From Caulobacter rhizosphaerae (lineage in GTDB: Bacteria; Pseudomonadota; Alphaproteobacteria; Caulobacterales; Caulobacteraceae), in contig NZ_CP048815.1 in the NCBI RefSeq assembly GCF_010977555.1, forward strand, positions 372,001 to 436,000: a stretch of DNA of 64,000 nucleotides, in the 5' to 3' direction. Positions 46,415 through 56,372 of the stretch are shown here, piece by piece. The notes under the pieces are model-generated. The model made no database searches. It worked only from the letters and a program-made list of their open reading frames with translations, and was not told the origin of the DNA. Both the position numbers and the translations under genes were made by a program. The stretch's first letter is position 1. Each line of letters opens with the position of its first letter.

Positions 46415-48589
46415 ATGTCAGGTCCCATGCCCCGCATCGCCTCCGTCCTGCTGCCCATGCCGCTGCCCGAGGCGTTCGACTACGCCGAGCCGGAGGGCCT
46501 GGACCTGGCGATCGGCGACCACGTGACCGTGCCGCTGGGGCCGCGGGTGATTCGCGGCGTGGTGACCGGCCTGCGCGACGGGACCGGCGGCAACCGGCCG
46601 CTGAAGCCGGTGCTGGAGCGGGTCGACGACCCGCCGCTGCCGCCGGGCGTCCTCAGCTTCGTGGAGTGGGCGGCGCGCTATTCGGTCGACGTTCCCGGCT
46701 GGCCCCTGGCCATGGCCCTGCGCGGCCTGCGCCATCCGGCCGCCAAGCCGGACAAGGCCCTGATCCTGACCGGCGCGCAGCCGGCCCGCATGACGCCCGC
46801 CCGGCTGAAGGTGCTGGCCGCCGCCGAGCAGGGGCCGATGGCGTCCGGCGCCCTGGCCGCCGCGGCCGGGGTCTCGGCCGGGGTGGTCAAGGGGATGGTC
46901 GACGAGGGCGTGCTGGCCGTCACCTGGGTGGAGCCCGACACCCGCTTCCCGCAACCCGACCTGTCGCGTCCGCCCCAGACGCTCAATCCCAGCCAGCAGG
47001 CCTCGGCCGACGTGCTCTCCGAGATGCTGGCGGCGGGCGGCTTCCAGGCCGCGCTGCTGGACGGGGTGACCGGCTCGGGCAAGACCGAGGTCTATCTGGA
47101 AGCGGCGGCCGCCGCCCTGGCCGCCGATCCCGACAGCCAGGTGCTGATCCTGCTGCCCGAGATCGCCCTGACCCAGGCGGTGCTGGCCCGCTTCGAGGCC
47201 CGCTTCGGCGTCGCCCCCGTCGAGTGGCATTCGGCCGTGTCGCCGCCCCGCCGGCGGCGGGCCTGGGAGGGCGTGGCCGCCGGCCAGGCGCGGATCGTGG
47301 TCGGGGCCCGCTCGGCTCTGTTCCTGCCGTTCCGCAAGCTGCGGCTGGTGGTGGTCGACGAGGAGCACGACGGCTCGTTCAAGCAGGAGGAGGGCTTCAT
47401 CTACCAGGCCCGCGACCTGGCCGTGGCCCGCGCCAAGATCGAGGGGGCGCTGGTGGTGCTGGCCTCGGCGACACCCTCGCTGGAGAGCCTGTGGAACGCT
47501 CAGGCGGGTCGCTATCGCTGGCTGCGCCTCAGCGCCCGGCACGGCGCGGCTCAGTTGCCCGACATCGGCCTGATCGACATGCGCGAGACCCCGCCGGAGC
47601 CCGGGCGCTGGCTGTCGCCGCCGCTGGTCAAGGCCGTGTCGGTGGCGCTTTCACGCGGCGAGCAATCCTTGCTGTTCCTGAACCGCCGGGGCTACGCGCC
47701 CCTGGTGTTGTGCCGCGCCTGCGGCGAGAAGATGAAGTCGCCCGACACCGACAGCTGGCTGGTCGAGCACCGCTATACCGGCCGCCTGGTCTGCCACCTG
47801 ACGGGCTTTTCGATGAAGAAGCCGGAGGCCTGCCCGCACTGCGGAGCCAAGGACAGCCTGACCTCGATCGGCCCCGGCGTGGAGCGGGTCGAGGAGGAGG
47901 CGCGCCACCTGTTCCCCGACGCCCGGATCGCGGTGTTCTCGTCCGACACCGTGTTCGACGCGGCCGGGGCGCGGGCCCTGGTCGACAGCATGGCGGCCGG
48001 CGAGATCGACATCCTGGTGGCCACCCAGGCGGCGGCCAAGGGCCACAACTTCCCCAACCTCACCCTGGTGGGCGTGGTCGACGCCGACCTGTCCCTGCGC
48101 GGCGGCGACCTGCGGGCCGGCGAGCGGACCTTCCAACTGCTGGCCCAGGCGGCCGGCCGAGCCGGACGGCACGAGAAGCCGGGGCGGGCGCTGCTGCAGA
48201 CCTACGCCCCCGAGCACGGCGTGTTGCAGGCCCTCAAGGCCCAGGACCGCGACGCCTTCGTCGAGGCCGAGATGGCCATGCGCCAGGAGGCCGGCCTGCC
48301 GCCGTTCGGACGCCTGGCGGCGGTGATCGCCTCGGGACCCGACCCCGTGGCCCTGGAGGCCTATTGCAACGCCCTGGCGGCCGCCACGCCCAACGCCGAG
48401 GGGGTGGAGGTGTTCGGCCCGGCCGACGCGCCCCTGGCCCTGGTGCGCGGGCGGCGGCGCAAGCGCTTCCTGGTCCGCGCCGAGCGCTCGGTGGACCTGC
48501 AGGGCTTCCTGGCCGCCTGGCGGGCCCGGGCCAAGGTCCCGAACTCGGTGCGCGTGGTGTTCGACGTGGATCCGTACAGCTTCCTCTAA
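46415..48589 (+). CDS. priA: Primosomal protein N' (PriA helicase)
   Basis: PriA reloads the replisome at stalled forks. The start is uncertain: ATG at 46415 (used here, about 724 residues) or 46427, which gives the classic MPRIASVLLPMPLPEAFDY. Features are the N-terminal 3'-DNA-end-binding domain, Walker A GVTGSGKTEVY, Walker B VVDEEHD, LASATPSLESL, and the zinc region from LCRACGEKM to CPHCGAKD. One expected Cys pair reads CHLTGF rather than CxxCG, a change I recall in other Alphaproteobacteria. Later helicase motifs are ILVATQAAAKGHNFPN and LAQAAGRAGR. It is divergent from the DUF484-xerC pair and converges on the DHA2 transporter. Confidence 0.95.
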   Translation: MSGPMPRIASVLLPMPLPEAFDYAEPEGLDLAIGDHVTVPLGPRVIRGVVTGLRDGTGGNRPLKPVLERVDDPPLPPGVLSFVEWAARYSVDVPGWPLAMALRGLRHPAAKPDKALILTGAQPARMTPARLKVLAAAEQGPMASGALAAAAGVSAGVVKGMVDEGVLAVTWVEPDTRFPQPDLSRPPQTLNPSQQASADVLSEMLAAGGFQAALLDGVTGSGKTEVYLEAAAAALAADPDSQVLILLPEIALTQAVLARFEARFGVAPVEWHSAVSPPRRRRAWEGVAAGQARIVVGARSALFLPFRKLRLVVVDEEHDGSFKQEEGFIYQARDLAVARAKIEGALVVLASATPSLESLWNAQAGRYRWLRLSARHGAAQLPDIGLIDMRETPPEPGRWLSPPLVKAVSVALSRGEQSLLFLNRRGYAPLVLCRACGEKMKSPDTDSWLVEHRYTGRLVCHLTGFSMKKPEACPHCGAKDSLTSIGPGVERVEEEARHLFPDARIAVFSSDTVFDAAGARALVDSMAAGEIDILVATQAAAKGHNFPNLTLVGVVDADLSLRGGDLRAGERTFQLLAQAAGRAGRHEKPGRALLQTYAPEHGVLQALKAQDRDAFVEAEMAMRQEAGLPPFGRLAAVIASGPDPVALEAYCNALAAATPNAEGVEVFGPADAPLALVRGRRRKRFLVRAERSVDLQGFLAAWRARAKVPNSVRVVFDVDPYSFL

Positions 48590-48604
48590 GTTGCGGATGA
48601 GGCC

Positions 48605-48630
48605 GGGGACAGGCGCAGGCGCCTGTCCCC
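48605..48630. terminator. Hairpin between priA and DHA2 transporter
   Basis: Eleven-bp stem GGGGACAGGCG (48605-48615) / CGCCTGTCCCC (48620-48630), four-base loop, between convergent stops. A close relative lies at 50283-50319, so this is also a repeat family. Confidence 0.65.
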
Positions 48631-48639
48631 GATCCGATC

Positions 48640-50199
48640 TCAGACCGCTTCCCCCTGAGGTCCCGGCTGGCGGCTCCGCAATGGCAGTTCGGGGATCAGG
48701 AGGATCGCCACCAAGCCCGCCGCGATCACCAGCAGCCCGGCGGCGAACACGCCGGTGATGGCGTGGGTCAGGGCCTGGGCCAGGGCCGGGTCGGCATGGC
48801 GGGCCGCGCCCTGAGCCGTGGCTTTCAGAGCCAGGCCCTGCAGGGATCCCAGGTCGAAGCCTTGCCCCTCGTTGGCTAGGCGGTGGGTCAGAAGGGCGCC
48901 GAACAGCGCCACCCCGATCGTCGAGCCGATCTGGCGGAAGAACTGGTTGGAGCTGGTGGCCACGCCGATGTCGCGCACCTCGACGGCGTTCTGGGTGGCC
49001 AGGTTGAACAGGCTCTGGCCGGGACCCAGGCCCAGGCCGACGATGGCCATCCGCCAGCACAGGTCCGGCAGCGTGGTGTGCGCGGTTACCCGGGTCAGCA
49101 GCGCGACGCCGACCAGCAGCAGCACCGCGCCGGCGATCATCAGCGGCTTGTAGCGGCCGGTCTTGCTGACCAGTTGGCCCGCGCCGGTGGACGAGACGAT
49201 CAACCCGCCCATCAGCGGCAGGATGGCCAGGCCCGAGGTCGTGGCGTCCACCCCCAGGCCCAGCTGCATGTAGAGCGGCAGGAAGGTCACCACCCCCAGG
49301 AAGGCCATGGAGATCAGGAAGCCGGCCAGGTTGGCCGTGGCGAACACCTTGTTGCCGAACAGCCGCAGCGGCAGCAGCGGATTGCCGGCCTTGGTCTCGG
49401 CGTACAGGAACAGCGCCAAGGCGACGGCCGCGAAGGCGAACAGGCCGATGGACTGGGGCGAGCTCCAGGCGAAGTCGTGGCCGCCCTGGCTCAGCGCCAG
49501 CAGAAGCGGGACGAAGGCCGCGACCAGCAGGATCGCGCCGACATAGTCGACCGCCCCCGAGCGCCGGTGCTCCAGCGGCGGCATCTTCACCAGGATCATG
49601 AACAGCGACAGCAGGCTGAGCGGCAGGTTGACATAGAACACCCAGCGCCAGCCGGCGATCACCTGGCCGCCCAGATGGACCGTGCCATGGTCGGTGAAAT
49701 AGCCGCCGATCAGCGGGCCCAGCACGCTGGCCAGGCCGAACACCGAGCCGAAGATGCCGGCGAACTTGCCCCGCTCGCGCGGCGGGTAGAGGTCGGCGAT
49801 GATCGCGAAGGCGGTGGTGAACAGGGCGCCGCCGCCGATCCCCTGCAGGGCGCGGAAGACGATCAGCTGGACCATGCCGCTCAGGCCCAGCACCGGGCCG
49901 AACTCACCCGACAGGCCCGACAGCCACGAGCCGGCCAGGAAGATGGCGATACCGGCCAGCAGGATGGGCTTGCGGCCATAGATGTCGCCCAGCTTGCCCC
50001 AGATCGGCACCATCACCGTCGAGGTCAGCAGATAGGCGGTGGTCACCCACGAATAGAGCGTCAGGCCGTTCAGCTCGGCGATGATCCGCGGCATGGCCGT
50101 GGAGACCACCGTCTGGTCCAGGGCGCTGAGCAGGAAGACGATCATCAGCCCGGCCAGGGTGGTCCGCCGCTCGGTGTCGGTGAAGGTCTGGGCGGTCAT
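48640..50199 (-). CDS. DHA2 family MFS efflux transporter (EmrB/QacA type)
   Basis: This 519-residue, 14-helix drug:H+ antiporter has [18 protein letters not shown] in helix 1 (DHA2 motif D1), [28 protein letters not shown] with motif A, then [19 protein letters not shown] (motif B) and [16 protein letters not shown] (motif C). It probably exports toxic organics or lipophilic drugs. Such pumps often work with an EmrA-type adaptor, but no adaptor or regulator gene is adjacent. It is a single-gene unit bounded by two related hairpins. Confidence 0.9.
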   Translation of the reverse strand: MTAQTFTDTERRTTLAGLMIVFLLSALDQTVVSTAMPRIIAELNGLTLYSWVTTAYLLTSTVMVPIWGKLGDIYGRKPILLAGIAIFLAGSWLSGLSGEFGPVLGLSGMVQLIVFRALQGIGGGALFTTAFAIIADLYPPRERGKFAGIFGSVFGLASVLGPLIGGYFTDHGTVHLGGQVIAGWRWVFYVNLPLSLLSLFMILVKMPPLEHRRSGAVDYVGAILLVAAFVPLLLALSQGGHDFAWSSPQSIGLFAFAAVALALFLYAETKAGNPLLPLRLFGNKVFATANLAGFLISMAFLGVVTFLPLYMQLGLGVDATTSGLAILPLMGGLIVSSTGAGQLVSKTGRYKPLMIAGAVLLLVGVALLTRVTAHTTLPDLCWRMAIVGLGLGPGQSLFNLATQNAVEVRDIGVATSSNQFFRQIGSTIGVALFGALLTHRLANEGQGFDLGSLQGLALKATAQGAARHADPALAQALTHAITGVFAAGLLVIAAGLVAILLIPELPLRSRQPGPQGEAV

Positions 50200-50282
50200 C
50201 GCGTTCCTACGTATCGTCGCGCGCTACATGCGGGCGTGCCGAACGGTCTGCAAGCCGAACGTGGACGGGGGCGAAGCGCTCC

Positions 50283-50319
50283 GGGATCGGGACGGGCGCA
50301 TGCGCCTGTCCCCGACCGT
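50283..50319. repeat. Inverted repeat, GCGCCTGTCCCCGA type
   Basis: A stem formed by CGGGACGGGCGCA (50288-50300) and TGCGCCTGTCCCCG (50301-50314) with one bulge. It shares GCGCCTGTCCCCGA with 48605-48630. It ends 2 bp before the terC stop and likely acts as the terC terminator. Confidence 0.65.
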
Positions 50320-50320
50320 A

Positions 50321-51097
50321 TCAACCCTTCTTCGCGCCCTTGCGCCGTGACAGCATGTTCAGGCCCTCGACGCCGGCCGAGAAGGCCATGGCGGCGTAGA
50401 TGTAGCCCTTGGGCACGTGCACCCCGAAGCCCTCGGCGATCAGCACCGCGCCGATCATCAGCAGGAAGCCCAGGGCCAGCATGACCACGGTGGGGTTGTT
50501 GTTGATGAAGTTTCCGAGCGGATCGGCGGCCAGCAGCATCACGGTCACCGCGACGATCACCGCGACGATCATGATCGGCAGGTGGTCGGTCATGCCCACG
50601 GCGGTCAGGATCGAGTCGATCGAGAACACGATGTCCAGCAGGATGATCTGGAAGATCGCCCCGCCGACGTTGGAGATCGCCGCGGTCTTGACGTCCGGGG
50701 CGGATTCGTCGGCGTCGGGATCGACGTTGTGGTGGATTTCCTTGGTGGCCTTCCAGATCAGGAACAGGCCGCCGGCGATCAGGATCAGGTCACGCCACGA
50801 GAAGGCCGTCTCGAAGGTCGGCTCGCCATGCGACAGGGGGCCAGCCAGGCCCAGGTCGAACACCGGAGCGGTCAGGCCGACGATGAAGGCGATGGTCGAC
50901 AGCAGCGCCAGCCGCATGATCAGGGCCAGGGAGATGCCGATCCGGCGCACCCTCTGTCGATGTTCGGGCGGCAGCTTGTTGGAGAGGATGGAGATGAACA
51001 CCAGGTTGTCGATGCCAAGCACGACTTCCATGACGATCAGCGTGACCAGGGCGGCCCAGGCGGCGGGGTCCGCGACGAGGTGAAGGAGTTCGTTCAT
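50321..51097 (-). CDS. TerC family integral membrane protein
   Basis: This 258-residue protein has about seven membrane helices. Signature acidic motifs are [22 protein letters not shown] in helix 1-2 and [23 protein letters not shown] in the second half (metal-binding Asp pairs). The protein ends [17 protein letters not shown]. TerC/YoaE-type proteins have been linked to tellurite resistance and, more recently, to manganese export and metalation of exported enzymes. Without a ter operon here, a manganese role is more likely than tellurite; this is inference. Confidence 0.9.
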   Translation of the reverse strand: MNELLHLVADPAAWAALVTLIVMEVVLGIDNLVFISILSNKLPPEHRQRVRRIGISLALIMRLALLSTIAFIVGLTAPVFDLGLAGPLSHGEPTFETAFSWRDLILIAGGLFLIWKATKEIHHNVDPDADESAPDVKTAAISNVGGAIFQIILLDIVFSIDSILTAVGMTDHLPIMIVAVIVAVTVMLLAADPLGNFINNNPTVVMLALGFLLMIGAVLIAEGFGVHVPKGYIYAAMAFSAGVEGLNMLSRRKGAKKG

Positions 51098-51211
51098 CGT
51101 ACCGATCTAAGCTCTGGTCCGGAAAACGCGCCACCGCCTACCCCTCCGTAGGCGCCGTTCATGCAAGGAACGCGACGGAAGCCCCCAGGCTTCGCCGAAC
51201 CGAGAGTCGAG

Positions 51212-52309
51212 ATGATGCCAGACGCCGCCAATATCAAGCCCCTGACGGCCCTCCGGTTCTTCGCCGCCTTCTGGGTGGTGATGTACCACTATTGGCCAAA
51301 CCTCTCGGCGGCGGTTCCGCCGGCGATGATCGGCAAGGGCTATCTGGGGGTCGAGGCGTTCTTCACCCTGTCGGGCTTCATCCTCTGCCATGTCTATCTG
51401 CAGGGCGTCGGCAACGGGACGTTCCGCTACGGCGACTTCCTCTGGAACCGGCTGGCGCGGGTGTATCCGCTGCACCTGGTCACCCTGGCGGGCGTCGGGC
51501 TGATGGCCGCCGCCGCCGGCCTGGCCGGCATCGCCGTCGACCAGAACATGCTGGCCTGGAGCGCCCTGCCGGCCAACCTTCTGCTGGTCCAGGCCTGGGG
51601 CTTCGCGCCGGTCTCGGGCTGGAACCATCCGTCGTGGTCGATCTCGGCCGAGTGGTTCGCCTATCTCAGCTTCCCGGTCTTCGCCTTCGCCGCCTGGCGG
51701 CTGCGCGCGCGGCCGCGGCTGGCCGTGGGCCTTGCCCTGGCCCTGATCGCCGCCCTCTATCCAGCCTTCCAGGCGCTGGCGGGCTTTCCCCTGACCGAGG
51801 CGACGATCCGCTGGGGCTTCCTGCGCATCGTCCCGTGCTTCGCCTATGGCTGCGCCCTGCACGCCCTGTGGCGTTCGGGCGCCGTCACCGGCCGGTTCTC
51901 GGGCGTGGGCGCCTGTTTCGCGGGCGCCGCGGTGCTGCTGGCCGTGCATTTCGGGGCGCCGGACCAGGTCATCGTCATGACCCTGGGGGCGCTGATCGTC
52001 ATGCTGGCGGCCCTGGCCGCGGCCGGCTCAAGCTTCGCGACTCAGGCTCCGCTCGTGTATCTGGGCGAGATCAGCTACTCGACCTACATGATCTGCATCC
52101 CGTGGAAGATCCTCGCGGTCAATGCCGCGCTCAAGCTTCTGAAGATCGAGGGCGACCAACTGCCGCTCTATGCTTGGCTGTTGATTGTCGCCGCACTGGT
52201 TCCGCTGTCGGCGATGTCGTATCACATCATCGAGAAGCCGGCCCGCGAGCGGATGAAAGCTTGGGCAAAAAGCTGGGGACAGCGTCGACCTGCCGCGGCG
52301 AAAGCCTGA
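51212..52309 (+). CDS. Acyltransferase 3 family membrane protein
   Basis: This 365-residue protein has about ten membrane helices. The family motifs are IKPLTALRFFAAFWVVMYHYWP at the N-terminus, with the catalytic His in helix 1, then GYLGVEAFFTLSGFIL and FLWNRLARVYPLHL. These enzymes O-acylate exported polysaccharides, lipid A or peptidoglycan precursors. Two adjacent ATGs (51212, 51215) follow a GAGAGTCGAG ribosome site. The acceptor is unknown. It is followed 70 bp later by the CHAP gene. Confidence 0.9.
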   Translation: MMPDAANIKPLTALRFFAAFWVVMYHYWPNLSAAVPPAMIGKGYLGVEAFFTLSGFILCHVYLQGVGNGTFRYGDFLWNRLARVYPLHLVTLAGVGLMAAAAGLAGIAVDQNMLAWSALPANLLLVQAWGFAPVSGWNHPSWSISAEWFAYLSFPVFAFAAWRLRARPRLAVGLALALIAALYPAFQALAGFPLTEATIRWGFLRIVPCFAYGCALHALWRSGAVTGRFSGVGACFAGAAVLLAVHFGAPDQVIVMTLGALIVMLAALAAAGSSFATQAPLVYLGEISYSTYMICIPWKILAVNAALKLLKIEGDQLPLYAWLLIVAALVPLSAMSYHIIEKPARERMKAWAKSWGQRRPAAAKA

Positions 52310-52379
52310 TAAACAGACTTTTCATATTTCCCTGTCAGGGTTATCCCTTAGCCCAGTGACGCGGGGGAGTACCCACAGC

Positions 52380-53084
52380 ATGACGAAACGGACGAGAACC
52401 CTCTGGGGTTCCCTGGCCGCCGCCGCCATGATCAGCCTCGTGCCGATGTCCGGCGCGATGGCCGACGGGTACTGGCAATGCGTCCCGTTCGCGCGTCTGA
52501 TGTCGGGCATCCAGATCTTCGGCGACGCCCGGACGTGGTGGTCGCAGGCCGTCGGCAAATACGACACCGGCTTCGTGCCCCGCGCCGGGGCCGTGCTCTG
52601 CTTCAAGCCGACCGGCCGCATGAACCTCGGCCACGTCGCCTTCGTCAGCCAGGTGCTCACCGACCGCGTGATCCAGGTCACCCACGCCAACTGGTCGATC
52701 ATCGACGGCGGCCGCGGCCAGATCGAGAAGGACGTCACCGTCGTCGACGTCTCGCCGGCCGGCGACTGGAGCCAGGTCAAGGTCTGGTACGACCCGATCC
52801 GCGACCTGGGCTCGACCGTCTATCCGACCCACGGCTTCATCTACCAGAACAACCAGGCGGTCACGATCGCCGCCGCCACCAGCAAGCTGGCCCTGGCCCA
52901 GAACGCCGCCGTCTCGCTGGCCAAGTCGGCCGCCAACCAGGTCGCCGCCTCGGTGCGGGCCAGCTCGCCGCTGGACATGATCAACCAGGCCGCCGACTCC
53001 ACCGACCGCATCGCTGCCCTGATCTCGCAATCCCAGGCCTCGGGCCAGGCGCAGGACGCCGACAAGCCGCAAGCGCCGCGTTGA
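52380..53084 (+). CDS. Secreted CHAP-domain amidase-like protein
   Basis: This 234-residue exported protein has a signal peptide (cleaved near GAMADG). The CHAP (NlpC/P60-like) catalytic set is Cys34 in DGYWQCVPFAR and His85 in NLGHVAFVSQ, with VTHANW further on as the usual third position. CHAP enzymes cleave peptidoglycan stem peptides or crosslinks. The C-terminal third (about 165-234) is Ala/Ser-rich and helical. It is probably a periplasmic wall amidase or endopeptidase. Confidence 0.88.
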   Translation: MTKRTRTLWGSLAAAAMISLVPMSGAMADGYWQCVPFARLMSGIQIFGDARTWWSQAVGKYDTGFVPRAGAVLCFKPTGRMNLGHVAFVSQVLTDRVIQVTHANWSIIDGGRGQIEKDVTVVDVSPAGDWSQVKVWYDPIRDLGSTVYPTHGFIYQNNQAVTIAAATSKLALAQNAAVSLAKSAANQVAASVRASSPLDMINQAADSTDRIAALISQSQASGQAQDADKPQAPR

Positions 53085-53135
53085 CGCCGCGCGCGCTCTG
53101 GGCCATGCCCAGGGCGTGAACAAAGCTCATGTCCC

Positions 53136-54095
53136 ATGCTGAGGGTGCTGCGCCATGGCGCGCCGGGTTTCGAACCCGGCGGCCTGACGCCCGATTGGGC
53201 GCTGCCCGCCGATGCGGTGTGGATCGAGCTGGTCAGCCCCACCCGCGCCGAGGAAGTGGCGGTCGAGAAGTCGATCGGCCTGCTGCTGCCCACCCGCGAG
53301 GAAATGGCCGAGATCGAGGCTTCCTCGCGCCTCTACCAGGAAGACGGCGGCACGTTCATGACCGCCACGGTGCTGGTCAATGCGGACGGCGACCTGCCGA
53401 CCGCCGCGCCGGTGACCTTCGTGCTGACCGGCGACCGGCTGGTGACCATCCGCTATGTCGAGCCCAAGGCGTTCGCGGTGTTCGCCGCCCAGGCCGAACG
53501 CCAGCCCAGCCTTTGCCCGGGCGGCGCCCAGACGTTCCTGGGCCTGCTGGACGCGGTGATCGACCGCACCGCCGACATCCTGGAGCGCACCGCCGGCGAG
53601 GTCGAGACCCAGTCGCGGATCATCTTCAGCCGGCCGCGCGGCGGGGCGTTCGAGGCCATCCTCAACCGCCTGGGCCGCGCCCAGATCGTCAATTCCAAGG
53701 CCCGCGACAGCCTGGTCAGCCTGGCCCGCCTGCTCAGCTTCGCCTCGCTGGCCGACCAGTTCGAGGGCGACAAGGAACTGCGCGACCACCTCAAGTCGCT
53801 GCAGCGCGACGTCCAGTCGATCACCGACCATTCGGGCTATCTGTCCGGCAACATCACTTTCCTGCTCGACGCGGCGCTGGGCCTGATCAACATCGAGCAG
53901 AACGCGATCTTCAAGATCTTCTCGGTGTTCTCGGTGATGTTCCTGCCGCCGACCCTGGTGGCGGGGATCTACGGCATGAACTTCGCCCACATGCCCGAGC
54001 TGAACTGGCTGCACGGCTACCCGTTCGCCCTGTGCATGATGGTGATCGCCGCAGCCGGTCCGCTCCTGTGGTTCAAGCGGCGCGGATGGCTTTGA
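53136..54095 (+). CDS. corA: CorA-type magnesium/divalent cation transporter
   Basis: CorA is a pentameric channel for Mg2+ (also Co2+, Ni2+). The 319-residue protein has the cytosolic funnel (about 1-255), with SPTREEMAEIEASSRLY and long helices, then two C-terminal membrane helices. The essential GMN selectivity motif is at 280-282 (GIYGMNFAHMPE). The C-terminus ends in a short basic tail (WFKRRGWL). It is a single-gene unit between the CHAP and pentapeptide-repeat genes. Confidence 0.94.
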   Translation: MLRVLRHGAPGFEPGGLTPDWALPADAVWIELVSPTRAEEVAVEKSIGLLLPTREEMAEIEASSRLYQEDGGTFMTATVLVNADGDLPTAAPVTFVLTGDRLVTIRYVEPKAFAVFAAQAERQPSLCPGGAQTFLGLLDAVIDRTADILERTAGEVETQSRIIFSRPRGGAFEAILNRLGRAQIVNSKARDSLVSLARLLSFASLADQFEGDKELRDHLKSLQRDVQSITDHSGYLSGNITFLLDAALGLINIEQNAIFKIFSVFSVMFLPPTLVAGIYGMNFAHMPELNWLHGYPFALCMMVIAAAGPLLWFKRRGWL

Positions 54096-54164
54096 CCTTT
54101 CGGGATGAATTGAACGTTTCCTTAAAGGTGGCGTGACACGGTTCGCCGAAAAGAGCGCCGTCTC

Positions 54165-55412
54165 ATGCCCGCCCCCGCCCTGTCCGGTCGATCCCCTCAG
54201 CCGTCGCTGATCCGCACCCTTTCGCCTCCGGCGCTGAAGGCCGCGATCGAGGCGCACGTGCGCTATCTGAAGGGGCTGCCGGCCGGGACTCGCGCCAACC
54301 TTTCCTATGTGGATCTCGACAACGTCAACCTGGAGGGCGTCGACCTTTCCGAGGCCGACCTGACCGGCGTGCGCCTGGCCGGCGCCCTGCTGGCGCGCGC
54401 GGTCCTGACCCGCGCGACCCTCTATGGCGCCGACCTGCGCGACGCCGACCTGCGCGAAGCCAATCTCTCCCGCTGCGACCTGCGGGGCGCCTGCCTGCGG
54501 GGGGCCAATCTCGGCGGCGCCGACCTGTCGGGCTGCGACCTGCGCGAGGGCGTCATCGCCACTCAGGACAGCGTCGACGGCTTCCGAATCCTGCGGCACC
54601 GGACGCGCCAGGGCGAGCTGGAGCACGCGGTGACGCGCGGGGCGCGGCTGGACGGCGCTCAGGTGGGCGGCGGCTTCGCTCGGGTGGCCGACCTGACCGA
54701 CGCCGACCTGGCCGGGGTGAGCCTGAAGGGCGCGCGGCTGAACCGCGCCACCCTGGACGGCGCCAACCTGTCCCGGGCCAATCTCTACAACGCCGATCTG
54801 GGCGGCGCCTCGCTGCGCCGGGCGGTTCTGACCGGCGCCGACCTGGCCGGGGCCACCTTCGAGGGCGCCGACCTGACCGAGGTGCTGCGCGCCCCGCCGC
54901 CGATCGTCTATGTCGACGACGCCCCCCTGCACGAGATCCTTGAGGCGCACGAACTCTATGTCGGCAGCGACGGTCGCGACGGCGCGGCGGGCAAGCTTCC
55001 GGCGGTCGACTTCCGCCCGCTGCGGCGGCTGCGCGGCCGGCGGCTGGCCGGGCTGTCGGCGCCGGGCGCGGTCTTCTTCGGCATGGACCTGGAGAACGTC
55101 CAGCTGCAGGGGGCCAACCTAGTCGACGCCGACCTGCGCGGCGTCAACCTGCGCGGCGCCGACCTGCGCGGCGCCCGGTTGGTCGGCGCCCGGCTGTCGC
55201 GGGCCGACCTCTCGGGCGCCCGGCTGGGACCGCTGACCATCGCCCAGGGCCGGGTCCTGCGGACGGACCTCAGCCGAGCCGCGCTGCACGGGGCCGATCT
55301 GACCGGCGCCGACGCCCGCCGGGTGCGCCTGATCGACGCCGACCTGACGCGATGCCGGCTGGACGGCTGCGACCTGACCAACGCGGAGCTGCCGGACGCC
55401 GTGGAGGCTTAG
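54165..55412 (+). CDS. Pentapeptide-repeat protein
   Basis: This 415-residue protein consists largely of A(D/N)LXX pentapeptide repeats that fold as a right-handed quadrilateral beta-helix. Two repeat blocks (about 45-125 and 170-245) are followed by an interruption (about 248-300, with PIVYVDDAPLHEILEAHELYVG) and a third block (about 305-410). A charged region (about 128-165) interrupts the first two. Some such proteins (MfpA, Qnr) mimic DNA and inhibit gyrase, but this one is longer and interrupted, so that function is not implied. No signal peptide is evident. Confidence 0.85.
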   Translation: MPAPALSGRSPQPSLIRTLSPPALKAAIEAHVRYLKGLPAGTRANLSYVDLDNVNLEGVDLSEADLTGVRLAGALLARAVLTRATLYGADLRDADLREANLSRCDLRGACLRGANLGGADLSGCDLREGVIATQDSVDGFRILRHRTRQGELEHAVTRGARLDGAQVGGGFARVADLTDADLAGVSLKGARLNRATLDGANLSRANLYNADLGGASLRRAVLTGADLAGATFEGADLTEVLRAPPPIVYVDDAPLHEILEAHELYVGSDGRDGAAGKLPAVDFRPLRRLRGRRLAGLSAPGAVFFGMDLENVQLQGANLVDADLRGVNLRGADLRGARLVGARLSRADLSGARLGPLTIAQGRVLRTDLSRAALHGADLTGADARRVRLIDADLTRCRLDGCDLTNAELPDAVEA

Positions 55413-55415
55413 GAG

Positions 55416-56270
55416 CTACATCCGCTTCCTGAGCGGCACGAGGTCCGGATAGACCGGTTCGCGGTTCTGGGCCTTGGCCTGGAAGGCCTCCATCATGTGC
55501 GGCGGCGAGAACATGCCGGTCTGCCAGGTGGCGATATAGTCCAGGGCGTCGCGGATCGAATGATCGCGGGCGTAGTTGATCATCACCTTGCTGCCGGCGA
55601 CGGCCAGGGGCGACTTGGAGGCGATCTCGCGGGCGGTGGCCAGGGCGTGGGCGACGACCTCCTCGTGGGTGGCAAACACCTCGTTGACCAGGCCGAGGTC
55701 GCGCGCTCTGGCGGCCGGCAGGCGGCGGCCGGTATAGGCCAGCTCGCGCACCCAGCCTTCGGGGATCAGCTTGCACAGGCGTGGGAAGGTGCCGACGTCG
55801 GCGGTCATGCCGATGTTGATCTCGTGGATCGTGAAGAAGGCGTCGGCGCTGGCGTAGCGGATGTCGCAGGCGCTGGTGAAGTCGACCGCCCCGCCGATGC
55901 AGCCGCCCTGGATCGCGGCGATCACCGGCATCCGCGCCTCGTCCAGGCAGGAGAAGGTGTCCTGCAGGTGGTGAACGTGGCGACGGAAGCTCTCGGCGGC
56001 CACGAAGCGGTCGGCGGGCTCGCCGCCCGTCACGCCCTCGCCGTCGGTGAACACCGACAGGTCCATGCCGGCGCAGAAATGCTTGCCGGTCGAGGAGATG
56101 ACAATGCACCGGGCGCGGGCGTTGTCGTCGATGTCGCGGACGATGGCCGGCAGCTCGTTCCAGAACGCCCGGGTCATGGTGTTGAGGGCCTCGGGACGTT
56201 TCAGGCGCAGATGCGCCACGCCTGTCTCGATCTCGACATCGAAGCAGCTATAGTCTGGCTTGTCCGGCAC
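55416..56270 (-). CDS. Crotonase, probable delta3,5-delta2,4-dienoyl-CoA isomerase
   Basis: This 284-residue enoyl-CoA hydratase/isomerase-superfamily enzyme has the oxyanion-hole regions GKHFCAGMDLSVF and AIQGGCIGGAVDFTSACDIRY. Three acidic residues, Asp130 (GGAVDF), Glu150 (IHEINIG) and Asp158 (TADVGT), align with those used by mammalian dienoyl-CoA isomerase (ECH1). The ADVGT block is the feature that separates this subgroup from ordinary hydratases. It would help beta-oxidation of fatty acids with odd-position double bonds. It converges on the pentapeptide gene with 3 bp between stops. Confidence 0.85.
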   Translation of the reverse strand: MPDKPDYSCFDVEIETGVAHLRLKRPEALNTMTRAFWNELPAIVRDIDDNARARCIVISSTGKHFCAGMDLSVFTDGEGVTGGEPADRFVAAESFRRHVHHLQDTFSCLDEARMPVIAAIQGGCIGGAVDFTSACDIRYASADAFFTIHEINIGMTADVGTFPRLCKLIPEGWVRELAYTGRRLPAARARDLGLVNEVFATHEEVVAHALATAREIASKSPLAVAGSKVMINYARDHSIRDALDYIATWQTGMFSPPHMMEAFQAKAQNREPVYPDLVPLRKRM

Positions 56271-56372
56271 GCTCGTTTCTCCCTTATCGTTGATCAGTTT
56301 GTATCACGGGGGCGTCGGACGCCAACGGGCCTTCCGTCGAGGGCCCGCCGCTTTCCAAAGGAACCGTCCCCC

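Noticed and set aside
47695..47865. Missing cysteine in the PriA zinc region as a defect
   Set aside because: The rest of the helicase is intact and I recall the CHLTGF form as usual in Alphaproteobacteria.
48605..50319. Related hairpins flanking the DHA2 transporter as ends of a mobile cassette
   Set aside because: No transposase, no target-site duplication, and both hairpins sit at gene 3' ends where terminators are expected.
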